Notes: generated by a model from the sequence alone, not told the origin. Shown: positions 51,694 through 62,907, numbered from the stretch's first letter. The stretch is 64,000 nt of DNA from JBLXBZ01 sp048265185 (GCA_048265185.1 JBLXBZ010000003.1:372001-436000), one strand, 5' to 3'. Program-made: numbers and translations.

Positions 51694-52899
51694 ATGTTTG
51701 ACGCCTATATCTGCGATTATCAACGAACCGCCATTGGCCGGTTTGGCGGCGCTTTAAGCGCTGTGCGGGCGGATGATCTGGCGGCGGCGCCTTTGCGGGC
51801 GTTGATGGCGCGCAACTGCGGCGTTGATTGGGCGGCGCTGGATGAAGTGATTCTCGGATGCGCCAACCAGGCGGGAGAGGACAATCGTAATGTTGCGCGC
51901 ATGGCCAGCCTTCTGGCGGGCATTCCTACGGATGTAAGCGCGTTCACCGTTAATCGTCTGTGCGGCTCGGGAATGGACGCGGTGATCATGGCGGCGCGGG
52001 CGGTGAAGACTGGAGAAGCGGATCTTGTGATCGCAGGCGGCGTTGAAAGCATGTCGCGGGCCCCTTTTGTCATGCCGAAGGCGAGCGCCGCTTTTTCGCG
52101 CCATGCGGAAATTCACGATACGACAATTGGCTGGCGTTTCGTCAACCCGGTGATGGAGGCGCAATATGGCGTCGATTCCATGCCGGAGACGGCGGAAAAT
52201 GTCGCGGAGGACTATAAGGTCTCCCGTGAAGATCAGGATGCTTTCGCCGCGCGCTCGCAAGCGCGCCCCGTCGCAGCTCAGGCAAACGGCCGTCTGGCGC
52301 GGGAAATCGTTTCGGTGACGATTCCCCAGCGCAAAGGGCCGGCGCTCATGGTTGACAAGGACGAACACCCCCGGGCGGGGACGAATGCGGAGAAGCTCGC
52401 CAAGTTGCCAACCCCTTTTCGTGAGGGCGGCTCGGTTACGGCGGGCAACGCCTCTGGCGTTAATGACGGCGCGGGCGCTTTGTTGATCGCGTCCAAATCT
52501 GCGGTGGAGAAATATGGGCTGACGCCCATAGCTCGTATCGTCACGGCGGCGGCGGCTGGCGTTCCCCCGCGAATCATGGGCGTTGGTCCCATTCCCGCCG
52601 TGCGCAAAATTTTGCAACGTCAGGGGATGTCTATCACGGATCTGGATGTGATCGAATTGAATGAGGCTTTTGCGTCGCAAGCGTTGGCTTGTCTGCGCGA
52701 GCTGGGTTTGCCCGACGATGGTGATCACGTGAATCCCAACGGCGGCGCCATTGCGCTTGGTCATCCGCTTGGCATGTCAGGGGCGCGAATTGTTGGAACG
52801 GCGGCGCTGGAGTTGCAGGCGCGCGGGGGGGCGCGCGCTCTGGCGACCATGTGCGTTGGCGTTGGCCAGGGGATTGCTTGCCTGATAGCTTCCGCGTAG
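51694..52899 (+). CDS. Thiolase, 3-oxoadipyl-CoA thiolase (PcaF)-like
   Basis: 401 residues. Nucleophile Cys90 in NRLCGSGMDA, active His357 in GGAIALGHPLGMSGAR, and second Cys387 in ATMCVGVGQG are all present. The N-terminus and the segment LGCANQAGEDNRNVARMA are like PcaF of the beta-ketoadipate pathway, but no other pca gene is near, so general acetyl-CoA acyltransferase activity is possible. The frame is monocistronic with a 154-base upstream gap, and it converges on xerC. Confidence 0.87.
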   Translation: MFDAYICDYQRTAIGRFGGALSAVRADDLAAAPLRALMARNCGVDWAALDEVILGCANQAGEDNRNVARMASLLAGIPTDVSAFTVNRLCGSGMDAVIMAARAVKTGEADLVIAGGVESMSRAPFVMPKASAAFSRHAEIHDTTIGWRFVNPVMEAQYGVDSMPETAENVAEDYKVSREDQDAFAARSQARPVAAQANGRLAREIVSVTIPQRKGPALMVDKDEHPRAGTNAEKLAKLPTPFREGGSVTAGNASGVNDGAGALLIASKSAVEKYGLTPIARIVTAAAAGVPPRIMGVGPIPAVRKILQRQGMSITDLDVIELNEAFASQALACLRELGLPDDGDHVNPNGGAIALGHPLGMSGARIVGTAALELQARGGARALATMCVGVGQGIACLIASA

Positions 52900-52922
52900 C
52901 CGTAAGACCCCGCTATTCAACG

Positions 52923-53885
52923 TCATTGGCGCGGGTGGGCGCCGTCATAAATGGCGAGTAGGCGGTCGCCGTCCACTTGAGTGTATATTTGCGTGGTGGA
53001 GAGACTTGCGTGGCCGAGAAGTTCCTGGATCGTGCGCAAATCGCCGCCATTGGCCAATAAATGCGTTGCGAATGAATGGCGCAGCGCATGAGGCGTCGCG
53101 CTTTCAGGTAGATTCAATGCGCCGCGTAGGCGCGCGACCGCCAGCTGCACAAGGCGAGGGTTTAAGGGGCCGCCGCGCGCGCCGAAGAATAAATGCCCGT
53201 CTGGCGCCGGCGTATAGGGACAAAGCTGAAGGTAGCGTTCAATGGCTTCTATGACCACGGGCAGCAACGGAACGATTCGCTCCTTGCCGCCTTTGCCGCG
53301 AATGCGCATGGTCTTCGCCCCTGAACGCGGGGCTGTTTGTCCCGTTAATGACAAAGCTTCCGAAAGCCGCAGCCCGCACCCATAAAGAAGCGTGAGAACG
53401 GCGGCGTTGCGGGCGGCGATCCACGGTTCCTCGTCAAGCGCCTGCTCCACGTCGATCAAGGCGGCGGCTTTATCGGGCGAAACGGGTTTGGGCAATGTTC
53501 GAGGCTGGCGCGGCGGCTTGACCGCGCCGGATGCTGTGGCGTTGATTTCGCCGCGTTCTTCCAGAAAGCGTAAAAAAGAGCGCACGCCGGAGAGGATGCG
53601 CGACAGGGAGCGGCTTTGCACGCCAGTTCGTCGGCGTGAGGCCAAAAAACCCCTGAAATCGGCTGGCCGCAAGTTTTTGAGATCGTGAATGCAGGGGGGC
53701 TCGCCTAAATGTCCGGTTAGAAAACGCAAAAATTGAAGCGTGTCGCGCTCATAGGCGATGAGGGTTTTATCGGCCAGACGCCGTTCGGACCCCAGATGGT
53801 CGAGCCAGTGGGAAACCGCTTGATTGACGTCGGCTTGCGCGCAGACAAGCAGCGAATCGGTGGAGGAGGACGCTTGTTGAACCAT
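52923..53885 (-). CDS. xerC: Tyrosine recombinase XerC
   Basis: About 320 residues. The N-terminal SAM-like domain (YERDTLQFLRFLTGHLG) is followed by a catalytic domain with all active residues: Arg173 (YGCGLRLSEAL), Lys198 (GKGGKERIVPL), His266-x-x-Arg269 (PHALRHSFATHLL), His292 (LGHASLSTTQIYTQ) and Tyr301. It resolves chromosome dimers at dif with XerD. The frame stays open upstream to 54044 and into fsa. I start at ATG 53885, which fits the family length, although its ribosome binding site is weak. Its neighbours fsa and priA match the usual Rhizobiales order, so it is housekeeping rather than a mobile-element integrase. Confidence 0.9.
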   Translation of the reverse strand: MVQQASSSTDSLLVCAQADVNQAVSHWLDHLGSERRLADKTLIAYERDTLQFLRFLTGHLGEPPCIHDLKNLRPADFRGFLASRRRTGVQSRSLSRILSGVRSFLRFLEERGEINATASGAVKPPRQPRTLPKPVSPDKAAALIDVEQALDEEPWIAARNAAVLTLLYGCGLRLSEALSLTGQTAPRSGAKTMRIRGKGGKERIVPLLPVVIEAIERYLQLCPYTPAPDGHLFFGARGGPLNPRLVQLAVARLRGALNLPESATPHALRHSFATHLLANGGDLRTIQELLGHASLSTTQIYTQVDGDRLLAIYDGAHPRQ

Positions 53886-54013
53886 AGAGCCATTATTAAT
53901 GGCGAAAAGTAGTGAAATGGTTTCTTTGGAGAGCTTCGCCCGCCCCCGGCGTTTTTCGCCGAAAGCGGGCTGTTGGGCGTTCGCTTTCAAAATGCTTTGT
54001 GAGCTGAAGGCGT

Positions 54014-54667
54014 TTAAACGATGCTCTGACCCGTCTTGGCCCAATCGGCGAGAAAGGCTTCAAGGCCCTTGTCGGTAAGCGGATGTTTGACGAGACCCTT
54101 GAGCACGGCTGGCGGCACGGTCACCACGTCGGCGCCGATCATGGCGCAGTCGCGTACATGGTTGGCGTTGCGAATCGATGCGGCGAGAATTTCCGTCGCG
54201 AAACCGTAGTTGTCATAAATCTGGCGAATTTCCTGAATGAGATCAATGCCGTCGATGTGGATATCGTCCAGGCGGCCGATGAAGGGAGAAATAAAGGTCG
54301 CGCCGGCTTTGGCGGCCAGCAACGCCTGATTCGCTGAAAAGCAAAGGGTGACGTTGGTCATGAAACCTTCGTCGGTCAGAACTTTACAAGCGCGCAAGCC
54401 GTCCATGGTCAGAGGCAGTTTGATCACTACGTTGTCGGCGATTTTCGCCAGCTCGCGGCCTTCGGAGATCATGGCCTCATAGTCCGTCGCCGCCACTTCG
54501 GCGGATACGGGACCCGGAACGATTTCGCAAATTTCTGCGATAACTTCCTTGATGGGGCGTCCGGCTTTCATGATCAGGGATGGATTGGTGGTGACGCCGT
54601 CGAGCAGGCCTGTGGCGGCGAGTTCTTTGATGTCATTGGTGTCTGCGGTGTCGACGAAGAATTTCAT
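54014..54667 (-). CDS. fsa: Fructose-6-phosphate aldolase / small transaldolase
   Basis: 217 residues, the short TalC/FSA class. It starts MKFFVDTADTNDIKELAATG, with DGVTTNPSLI, Schiff-base Lys83 in VIKLPLTMDG, NVTLCFSANQALLAAKAGA, FISPFIGRLDDIHIDG and ILAASIRNANHV. Whether it acts as transaldolase or fructose-6-phosphate aldolase cannot be settled from sequence. It is divergent from priA. The ATG at 54667 follows AGGGAGAACC. Confidence 0.92.
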   Translation of the reverse strand: MKFFVDTADTNDIKELAATGLLDGVTTNPSLIMKAGRPIKEVIAEICEIVPGPVSAEVAATDYEAMISEGRELAKIADNVVIKLPLTMDGLRACKVLTDEGFMTNVTLCFSANQALLAAKAGATFISPFIGRLDDIHIDGIDLIQEIRQIYDNYGFATEILAASIRNANHVRDCAMIGADVVTVPPAVLKGLVKHPLTDKGLEAFLADWAKTGQSIV

Positions 54668-54827
54668 CTTGCGTGGTTCTCCCTGTTGGGGTGGGGATAT
54701 GAAGGGGCGAGCCCATGTGTGGATGGCTTTATCACACGCCTCGTGTGAATATGTGGCGAATTTGAGTTTAAAACAGTGAGGCTTTACTTACCTCAGGATC
54801 GCTTTTGGAAACACCCTGTTTCAGGTC

Positions 54828-57134
54828 ATGGGGCGAGAATTCGCCCGCTTGTCCTCAAGGATCGGCGCGGCCTCTCGCGTCAAGATATCAAAACGGCTTG
54901 TTAGTTATTCGAATTGGATTGCGCCGATCGTGTTGTTTGAATCCTCAGATATTCCTGAAGAAACGCCGGAACTTGTGGAGGTTCTGACGCCGGTGGCGGT
55001 GGCGGGGGCTTATACCTACCGCGTGCCTGGGGGAATGCGCCTTCAGGTGGGCTCGATTGTGCGTGTTCCGCTGGGCTCGCGGGAGGTCGTCGGCGCGGTT
55101 TGGGGGATCGCCGAAGATGATGCGTCCAGGCGGCATAAGCTGAAACCGGTTTTACGCCATTATGAGAACGCGCCGCCTTTGTCGGCGGAGTTGATGCGAT
55201 TCGTCGACTGGGTCGCGAATTGGACTTTGGCCGCGCCTGGCATGGTGCTGCGCATGGCGCTTAGCGTTGAGGATGCCTTGGAGCCTGAGGAGCCTGTCTT
55301 CGGCGTTCGTCTCGCCGCCAAAGAGCCGCCGGCGCGTATGACCCCGGCGCGTCTCAAGGTTCTTGAGGCGTTGGGGGACGGTCTTGCGCGCACGAAAACG
55401 GCTTTGGCGCAGGAGGTGGGCGTCAGCGTTTCAGTGGTCGATGGTCTGTTGAAGCTTGGCGCGCTTGAAGCCTCGCCCCTAAGCGGGAAAGAGGCGGGAG
55501 GCGCGCCGAAAGCTGATTACGCGCCGCCCACGTTGACGCCGGCGCAAAACCGGGCCGCCGAGGTTCTGAGGGCCGCGGTGGGAGCTGGGTTCTCGGTGAC
55601 GTTGCTGGATGGGGTCACGGGATCAGGCAAGACGGAGGTTTATTTCGAGGCCGTGGCCGAAGCGCTGCGCCAAGACAGGCAAGCGCTGATACTTTTGCCG
55701 GAAATTGCGTTGACGGGGCAATTCCTTAGCCGGTTCGAGCGTCGCTTCGGCGTGCGGCCGGTTGAATGGCATTCGCAAATTAGCCCAAAGCGCCGGACGC
55801 GCGCTTGGAGGGAGGTGGCCTCGGGGGAGGCTAAAATTGTCATTGGCGCTCGCTCAGGATTGTTTCTGCCGTTTCGTGATTTGGGTCTTTTGGTCGTGGA
55901 TGAAGAGCATGACGGCGCGTATAAGCAAGACGATCGCGTGCCTTATAACGCCCGGGACATGGGGGTGGTTCGGGGGCATATTTCGGCGTTTCCCGTGGTG
56001 CTCGCCTCCGCCACCCCCTCTATCGAAAGCCGGGTGAACGTCGAATCAGGTCGATATCAGCGGGTGGAGTTGCCGGAGCGGGCGTCCGGCGCTGAAATGC
56101 CGCAGATCACTCCCATTGATATGCGCCGCGATTCGCCTGAACGCGGTCGCTGGCTGTCTTCTACTCTGGTGAAGGCGCTGACGGGCGCGTTGGAGGATAA
56201 GGCGCAGTCTCTTTTGTTTTTGAACCGGCGCGGCTATGCGCCGCTCACGCTTTGCCGAACCTGCGGTCACCGGTTTCAATGCCCTGATTGTTCCGCGTGG
56301 TTGGTGGAGCACAGGTCCCGTAAACGTCTGATTTGCCATCATTGCGGTCATAGCGAACGCGTGCCTGACGTTTGCCCGTCATGCGACAAGCCAGACACGC
56401 TGGTGGCTTGCGGTCCGGGAGTTGAACGGGTGGCGGAGGAGGTTTCAGATCTGTTTCCCGAAGCGAAAGTTCTGGTGTTGTCGTCTGATTTACCGGGAGG
56501 ACAAGAGCGGGTGAGCCGTGAAATGCGCGCTATTGAACAGGGGGAGGTCGATATTGTCGTGGGCACGCAATTGGTGGCCAAAGGGCATAATTTTCCCTTG
56601 ATGCGCTTGGTGGGCGTGGTTGACGCGGATCTGGGGTTGGCGAACGGCGATCCACGCGCGGCGGAGCGGACGTTCCAGTTATTGGCGCAGGTGACCGGCC
56701 GCGCCGGGCGGATCACCGGCAAAGGGCGAGGGTTCTTGCAAACATATGCGCCGGAGCACCCGGTTATTCAGGCGCTTCTTACTGGCGATCAGGACGCCTT
56801 CTACGCACAGGAAATCGAAGCGCGCCGCGGCGCTGGTCTTCCCCCCTTCGGTCGAATGGCGGCTTTGGTGATTTCCGGGCCCCAGCACGGGCCGACCGAG
56901 AGATTCGCCCGCGAGCTTGCGCGGTGCGCGCCGAAAGAGGCGGATGTGAGAATTCTTGGCCCTGCGGAGGCGGCTCTGGCGCTGGTGCGCGGCCGTCACC
57001 GCTTCAGACTATTGACGCTCACGTCTCGAAAGACGGATTTGCAGGGATATCTGCGGCATTGGCTGGCGTCCGGCCCGCAGCCAAAGGGCGGGATTCGGCT
57101 CCAGGTGGATGTGGATCCCCAGAACTTTTTATAA
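54828..57134 (+). CDS. priA: Primosomal protein N' (PriA helicase)
   Basis: 768 residues as drawn from ATG 54828. An N-terminal DNA-binding domain (VEVLTPVAVAGAYTYRVP) precedes Walker A GVTGSGKTEVYFEAV (262-276) and DEEH in VVDEEHDGAYKQDD. Cysteine zinc-binding pairs follow in CRTCGHRFQCPDC and CHHCGHSERVPDVCPSC, with RAGRITGKGRG for the helicase motif VI area. It restarts stalled replication forks. The first 34 residues do not look family-like, and a GTG at 54930 is another possible start. It lies upstream of the atp operon. Confidence 0.93.
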   Translation: MGREFARLSSRIGAASRVKISKRLVSYSNWIAPIVLFESSDIPEETPELVEVLTPVAVAGAYTYRVPGGMRLQVGSIVRVPLGSREVVGAVWGIAEDDASRRHKLKPVLRHYENAPPLSAELMRFVDWVANWTLAAPGMVLRMALSVEDALEPEEPVFGVRLAAKEPPARMTPARLKVLEALGDGLARTKTALAQEVGVSVSVVDGLLKLGALEASPLSGKEAGGAPKADYAPPTLTPAQNRAAEVLRAAVGAGFSVTLLDGVTGSGKTEVYFEAVAEALRQDRQALILLPEIALTGQFLSRFERRFGVRPVEWHSQISPKRRTRAWREVASGEAKIVIGARSGLFLPFRDLGLLVVDEEHDGAYKQDDRVPYNARDMGVVRGHISAFPVVLASATPSIESRVNVESGRYQRVELPERASGAEMPQITPIDMRRDSPERGRWLSSTLVKALTGALEDKAQSLLFLNRRGYAPLTLCRTCGHRFQCPDCSAWLVEHRSRKRLICHHCGHSERVPDVCPSCDKPDTLVACGPGVERVAEEVSDLFPEAKVLVLSSDLPGGQERVSREMRAIEQGEVDIVVGTQLVAKGHNFPLMRLVGVVDADLGLANGDPRAAERTFQLLAQVTGRAGRITGKGRGFLQTYAPEHPVIQALLTGDQDAFYAQEIEARRGAGLPPFGRMAALVISGPQHGPTERFARELARCAPKEADVRILGPAEAALALVRGRHRFRLLTLTSRKTDLQGYLRHWLASGPQPKGGIRLQVDVDPQNFL

Positions 57135-57358
57135 GCGCTTAAACGAATTCTTTGCTCAGATATCGACACGGAAAGCGGCGTTGCAGTTGCGTAGGGCAAT
57201 TGCCTGTGCTATGCGATGCGCGGCTTTGGGGGCTAAGACAGACAGTCAAGCCTTCGGTTTCGAATTTAACACGTCATTTCAAACTCTTGTAACTGCGTCG
57301 AAGTAAAGCTCGGCTGAAAGACAAGAATTTGGATCTACGCTAAGAGAGCACGGACCCG

Positions 57359-57918
57359 GTGACTGACAACGTATCTCTCATATCAGGCGTGGCTTCACGC
57401 TACGCGGCGGCTCTCCTCGATTTAGCCGAGGAGAAGAACGCTGTCGCGCAAGTCGAGAACGACCTAGACGCCTTTGAGGCGCTTCTTGGCGAAAGTCAGG
57501 ATCTGGTTCGGCTCATTAGAAGTCCCGTATTTTCCGCTGATGAGCAGCTTAAGGCGCTCGATGCGGTTCTCGTTAAGGCTGGTCTCACGGGGCTGGCTGG
57601 AAACTTCTTGAAATTGGCGGCTAAAAACCGGCGTTTGTTTGCGGTGCCTGGCATGATCACGGCTTTCCGAGCGGCCCTTGCGGCGCGGCGCGGCGAAGTG
57701 ACGGCGGAGGTCGCTTCTGCGACGTCTCTGTCTGGTGATCAGCTTTCAGTGCTGACGGACGCCTTGAAGTCTGCTACTGGCAAGAACGTCAACGTCGCTG
57801 CGCGTGTGGATCCAGCTCTGATCGGTGGCCTTGTGGTCAAGGTCGGCAGTCGGATGGTAGACACGTCGCTGCGTACAAAACTCAACTCCCTCAAATTCGC
57901 GATGAAAGAGGTCGGCTG

Positions 57919-57919
<1 letters not shown>
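57359..57919 (+). CDS. atpH: ATP synthase F1 subunit delta
   Basis: 186 residues from GTG 57359. VASRYAAALLDLAEEKNAV at the N-terminus and the C-terminal VDPALIGGLVVKVGSRMVDTSLRTKLNSL (in part) are OSCP/delta signatures. It links F1 to the peripheral stalk. It shares one base with the atpA start and leads the F1 operon atpHAGDC; Fo genes are elsewhere, as usual in alphaproteobacteria. Confidence 0.95.
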
Positions 57920-59448
<1,529 letters not shown>

Positions 59449-59484
59449 ACTAAGTCGTAGTCGGGATAAGGAGCAGGGGCGGCC

Positions 59485-60372
59485 ATGCCGAGCCTGAAGG
59501 ACCTAAAAAACCGCATCGCTTCCGTGAAGGCGACGCAAAAAATCACCAAGGCCATGCAAATGGTGGCCGCGGCGAAATTGCGTCGTGCTCAGGAAGCTGC
59601 GGAGGCCGCCCGGCCCTATGCGGAACGCATGGAGACGGTGCTGGCGAATCTTGCCGCTGGTGTTGCCGGACAGGATGACGCCCCCAAGCTTATAGCTGGA
59701 ACGGGTAGTGATCAGACGCATCTTCTCGTGGTCTGCACGGCGGATCGCGGGCTATGCGGCGGTTTTAACGCCAATATCACCAAGCTTGCGCGTCAGCGGG
59801 CGAAATCTTTGATGGCTGAAGGCAAAACGGTGAAAATCGTTTGCGTCGGCAAGAAGGGTTTCGACGGGCTGAAGCGAGAGTTTGGGCGGTACATCATCAA
59901 GACGATTGAGTTGCGCAGCGTGAAGCATATTGGCTTCGCCAACGCCGATGAAATCGGCGTTTTGGTTCGTGACATGTTCGCGGCCGGCGAGTTCGACATC
60001 TGCACGATGTTTTATGCGCAGTTCAAATCGGTGATCAGCCAGATTCCGACGGCGTCTCAGTTGATCCCGGCGGAGTTTCCCGCAGCGGATCAGCAAGCCG
60101 CCGGCGGCGATGGCGACGCGCTTTATGAATATGAGCCGGGCGAGCAAGAGATTTTGGAAGATCTTTTGCCTCGTAATATTTCGGTTCAGATTTTCCGCGC
60201 ATTGCTTGAAAATGTAGCGGGAGAAATGGGCGCCAAAATGAGCGCCATGGACAGCGCGACACGCAACGCCGGTGAAATGATCAACAAGCTGACATTGAGC
60301 TATAACCGCCAACGTCAGGCTCAGATCACCAAGGAACTGATTGAAATCATCTCGGGCGCCGAGGCGCTCTGA
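59485..60372 (+). CDS. atpG: ATP synthase F1 subunit gamma
   Basis: 295 residues. N-terminal MPSLKDLKNRIASVKATQKITKAMQMVAAAKLRRAQ (in part), VVCTADRGLCGGFN, and C-terminal MSAMDSATRNAGEMINKLTL with YNRQRQAQITKELIEI are standard for the central rotor shaft. Ribosome binding site AAGGAG precedes ATG 59485. Confidence 0.97.
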   Translation: MPSLKDLKNRIASVKATQKITKAMQMVAAAKLRRAQEAAEAARPYAERMETVLANLAAGVAGQDDAPKLIAGTGSDQTHLLVVCTADRGLCGGFNANITKLARQRAKSLMAEGKTVKIVCVGKKGFDGLKREFGRYIIKTIELRSVKHIGFANADEIGVLVRDMFAAGEFDICTMFYAQFKSVISQIPTASQLIPAEFPAADQQAAGGDGDALYEYEPGEQEILEDLLPRNISVQIFRALLENVAGEMGAKMSAMDSATRNAGEMINKLTLSYNRQRQAQITKELIEIISGAEAL

Positions 60373-60396
60373 CCGATTTGAGACAAGGAAAGACTG

Positions 60397-61824
60397 ATGG
60401 CTGACAAAAAAAATGTCGGACGAGTCACCCAGGTCATCGGCGCTGTGGTTGACGTTAAATTCGACGACCACCTGCCGAAGATTTTGAATGCGCTCGAAAC
60501 AGAGAACAATGGCAACCGTCTTGTTCTGGAAGTGGCGCAGCATCTGGGCGAGAACACCGTGCGCACGATCGCCATGGACTCCACCGAAGGGTTGGTCCGC
60601 GGTCAAAGCGTGACGGACATGGAAACGGCGATCGCCGTGCCGGTCGGCGTGGGCACGCTGGGCCGGATCATGAACGTTATCGGCGAACCGGTGGACGACG
60701 CTGGTCCGATCCAGTTCACGCAAACGCGCGCAATTCACCAGGAAGCTCCGGAATTCATCGAGCAATCGACGGAAGCCGTGATCTTGGAAACGGGCATCAA
60801 GGTCGTCGACCTGTTGGCTCCTTACGCCAAGGGCGGTAAGATCGGCCTCTTCGGCGGCGCTGGCGTCGGCAAGACGGTTCTGATCATGGAGCTGATTAAC
60901 AACATCGCGAAAGCGCATGGTGGTTATTCGGTATTCGCCGGCGTTGGCGAGCGCACCCGTGAAGGCAACGACCTTTACTGGGAAATGGTCGAATCGAAAG
61001 TGAACATCGAAGGCGGCGGCGAAGGCTCCAAAGCGGCGCTTGTCTACGGCCAGATGAACGAGCCTCCCGGAGCGCGCGCGCGCGTCGCCTTGAGCGGCCT
61101 GACTGTTGCGGAGCATTTCCGTGATGAAGGGCAGGACGTTCTGTTCTTCGTCGACAACATCTTCCGCTTCACGCAGGCGGGTTCGGAAGTGTCGGCGCTG
61201 TTGGGGCGTATCCCCTCCGCTGTGGGCTATCAGCCGACATTGGCGACGGATATGGGCGCGATGCAAGAACGCATCACCACCACGACCAAAGGTTCGATCA
61301 CCTCGGTGCAGGCCGTTTACGTTCCTGCCGATGACTTGACCGATCCGGCGCCAGCCTCCACCTTCGCTCACTTGGACGCGACGACGGTTCTTAACCGCTC
61401 CATCGCTGAAAAAGGGATTTATCCGGCGGTTGACCCGCTTGACTCTACCTCGCGTATGCTCGACCCGCTGATCATTGGCGAAGAGCACTACAATGTGGCC
61501 CGTCAAGTGCAGGAAACCTTGCAGCGTTACAAGGCGCTTCAGGATATTATCGCTATTTTGGGCATGGATGAGCTTTCGGAAGAAGATCGTCTCACCGTGG
61601 CCCGCGCGCGTAAGGTTGAGCGCTTCTTGTCGCAGCCGTTCCACGTGGCGGAAATCTTTACCGGGTCTCCAGGCAAGCTTGTCTCGCTTGAAGACACGAT
61701 CAAGAGCTTTAAGGGGCTTGTCGAGGGCGAATATGATCATCTTCCCGAGGCGGCCTTCTACATGGTTGGCGGCATCGAAGAAGCGATTGAAAAAGCTCAG
61801 CGTCTTGCTGCGGACGCAGCTTAA
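60397..61824 (+). CDS. atpD: ATP synthase F1 subunit beta
   Basis: 475 residues. Catalytic subunit with P-loop GLFGGAGVGKTVLIMELINN, the catalytic Glu in VGERTREGNDLY, ALVYGQMNEPPGARARV, Walker B VLFFVDNIFRFTQAGSEVS, and AYVPADDLTDPAPA-like VPADDLTDPAPASTFAHLD. Ribosome binding site AAGGAAAG. It is the most conserved gene in the window. Confidence 0.98.
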   Translation: MADKKNVGRVTQVIGAVVDVKFDDHLPKILNALETENNGNRLVLEVAQHLGENTVRTIAMDSTEGLVRGQSVTDMETAIAVPVGVGTLGRIMNVIGEPVDDAGPIQFTQTRAIHQEAPEFIEQSTEAVILETGIKVVDLLAPYAKGGKIGLFGGAGVGKTVLIMELINNIAKAHGGYSVFAGVGERTREGNDLYWEMVESKVNIEGGGEGSKAALVYGQMNEPPGARARVALSGLTVAEHFRDEGQDVLFFVDNIFRFTQAGSEVSALLGRIPSAVGYQPTLATDMGAMQERITTTTKGSITSVQAVYVPADDLTDPAPASTFAHLDATTVLNRSIAEKGIYPAVDPLDSTSRMLDPLIIGEEHYNVARQVQETLQRYKALQDIIAILGMDELSEEDRLTVARARKVERFLSQPFHVAEIFTGSPGKLVSLEDTIKSFKGLVEGEYDHLPEAAFYMVGGIEEAIEKAQRLAADAA

Positions 61825-61847
61825 GAAACGAGAGGACGGGGTCAGTC

Positions 61848-62258
61848 ATGGCGGAAGCTATACAATTCGAACTCGTCTCGCCGGAGCGTCTTTTATTGTC
61901 GGAAGCGGTGAGCGAAGTCATCGTTCCGGGCGTGGACGGTCAATTTGGCGTCTTGAGCGGGCATAGCCCGTTCATGACAACCATGCGTCCGGGGATTTTG
62001 AAAGTTCGCGGCGTTGATGGCGCGCTTACGGAATATTTCGTTCGCGGTGGGTTCGCCGACGTCGCTCCTGATGGTGGGCTGACCATTTTGGCCGAGAACG
62101 CTGTTGCGGTTGACGATCTGGATGGGGCAAGCCTTGAGCAACAGATCAAAGACGCTGAAGAAGATGTTGCTGACGCGCATAATGACGAGTCGCGACATAA
62201 GTCTGAAACCCTGTTGTCGCAATTGAAAGAAGTGCAAGAAGCTTTGCAGAACGCCTAA
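61848..62258 (+). CDS. atpC: ATP synthase F1 subunit epsilon
   Basis: 136 residues. FELVSPERLLLSEAVSEVIVPGVDGQFGVLSGHSPFMTTMRPG (in part) is the beta-barrel domain; the C-terminal helices (LEQQIKDAEEDVADAHND) form the regulatory part. It is the last gene of the operon, followed by a strong terminator. Confidence 0.96.
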   Translation: MAEAIQFELVSPERLLLSEAVSEVIVPGVDGQFGVLSGHSPFMTTMRPGILKVRGVDGALTEYFVRGGFADVAPDGGLTILAENAVAVDDLDGASLEQQIKDAEEDVADAHNDESRHKSETLLSQLKEVQEALQNA

Positions 62259-62280
62259 GCTTTTTCTACTGCGCTCATTC

Positions 62281-62313
62281 GAAAAAGCTCGGCTTATCAG
62301 CCGAGCTTTTTTT
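62281..62313 (+). terminator. Strong terminator of the atp operon (bidirectional)
   Basis: GCTCGGCT (62287-62294) pairs perfectly with AGCCGAGC (62299-62306) around TATC, with T7 after it. On the other strand the five A's before the stem become T's, so it can also stop minus-strand transcripts. Confidence 0.95.
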
Positions 62314-62355
62314 ATGGGAGAGGAGACTCTTGTGACTAATATGAGACGCAAAATA

Positions 62356-62387
62356 AAACCGCCCCTTTATGGATCAAGGAGCGGTTT
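62356..62387 (-). terminator. Terminator of the GcrA-like gene
   Basis: On the minus strand AAACCGC and GCGGTTT flank an inner TCCTT/AAGGG stem, followed by TTTTATTTT. It lies 45 bases after the small minus-strand gene and faces the atp terminator. Confidence 0.8.
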
Positions 62388-62431
62388 GCATTTGTCGGGG
62401 TATTTCACGCGGTGACTGGCGGTTAATTCGT

Positions 62432-62641
62432 TCAGGCCGCGAAACGTTTGGGAGCCTGGTTCTGAGCGGCTCGGCGCGCGCGGTTGCGGCGTTCTTCCGG
62501 CGTTTCATAGACCATCGCATGGTGAGATTCGCAATAAGACTGTCCCGGCACAACGGTGGATTTACACGGGAATGTGTAATTTCCGCCTGTGCCTTCCACC
62601 CATTTGCATTGACCCGATTTCGGCAAGTGTATGGTGCTCAT
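62432..62641 (-). CDS. Mini GcrA-like zinc protein
   Basis: 69 residues (ATG 62641; an ATG codon lies directly before it). It reads like only the C-terminal zinc module of the alphaproteobacterial cell-cycle regulator GcrA: GQCKWVEG, FPCKSTVV and SYCESHHAMVYETP, with Cys13, Cys27, Cys38 and His41 (counted from the upstream ATG) as probable zinc ligands. It ends in a basic Arg-rich tail (RRNRARRAAQ). The N-terminal DNA-binding half of GcrA is absent. It could bind sigma-70 or nucleic acid as a free module. Function unknown; it has its own terminator and stands alone. Confidence 0.68.
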   Translation of the reverse strand: MSTIHLPKSGQCKWVEGTGGNYTFPCKSTVVPGQSYCESHHAMVYETPEERRNRARRAAQNQAPKRFAA

Positions 62642-62907
62642 CATCGTTCTTTCTAAACGCCGTCGCGCTCGTCGGACATATTTGTCACGACAGGCAGCAA
62701 GTCAGCCTGATTGAGGAATATGGATCGATCGCCACACGCAGGGTAAGGCGTGTATGTTATCGAAACGTCACATAGCCCGGCTTATATAAGGTTGAATGTT
62801 AGTTTTCACAACCGCATCCCCTGCATGGGCGCTATGCGTCAAAGTATGTTGGTATGCAAATATCTGGTCGATCTGTGTTTTTCGCAGTGATTAAATAATA
62901 AAATTTT
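62642..62907. other. Intergenic region
   Basis: About 265 bases between two minus-strand genes, AT-rich toward 62880-62910. It presumably holds the promoter of the GcrA-like gene. I see no repeat, RNA gene or clear operator in it. Confidence 0.35.

Noticed and set aside
52923..53885. Tyrosine recombinase as the integrase of a genomic island
   Set aside because: It has the XerC catalytic set and sits in its conserved chromosomal context beside fsa and priA, with no attachment-site repeats or phage genes near.
53886..54044. N-terminal extension of XerC into the fsa gene
   Set aside because: The frame is open but has no ribosome binding site and would add 53 residues unlike the family; the ATG at 53885 fits the usual length.
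59752..61740. 662-codon open frame antisense to atpG-atpD
   Set aside because: It crosses two well-established genes and their intergenic gap, and no recognisable domain or start signal is present.
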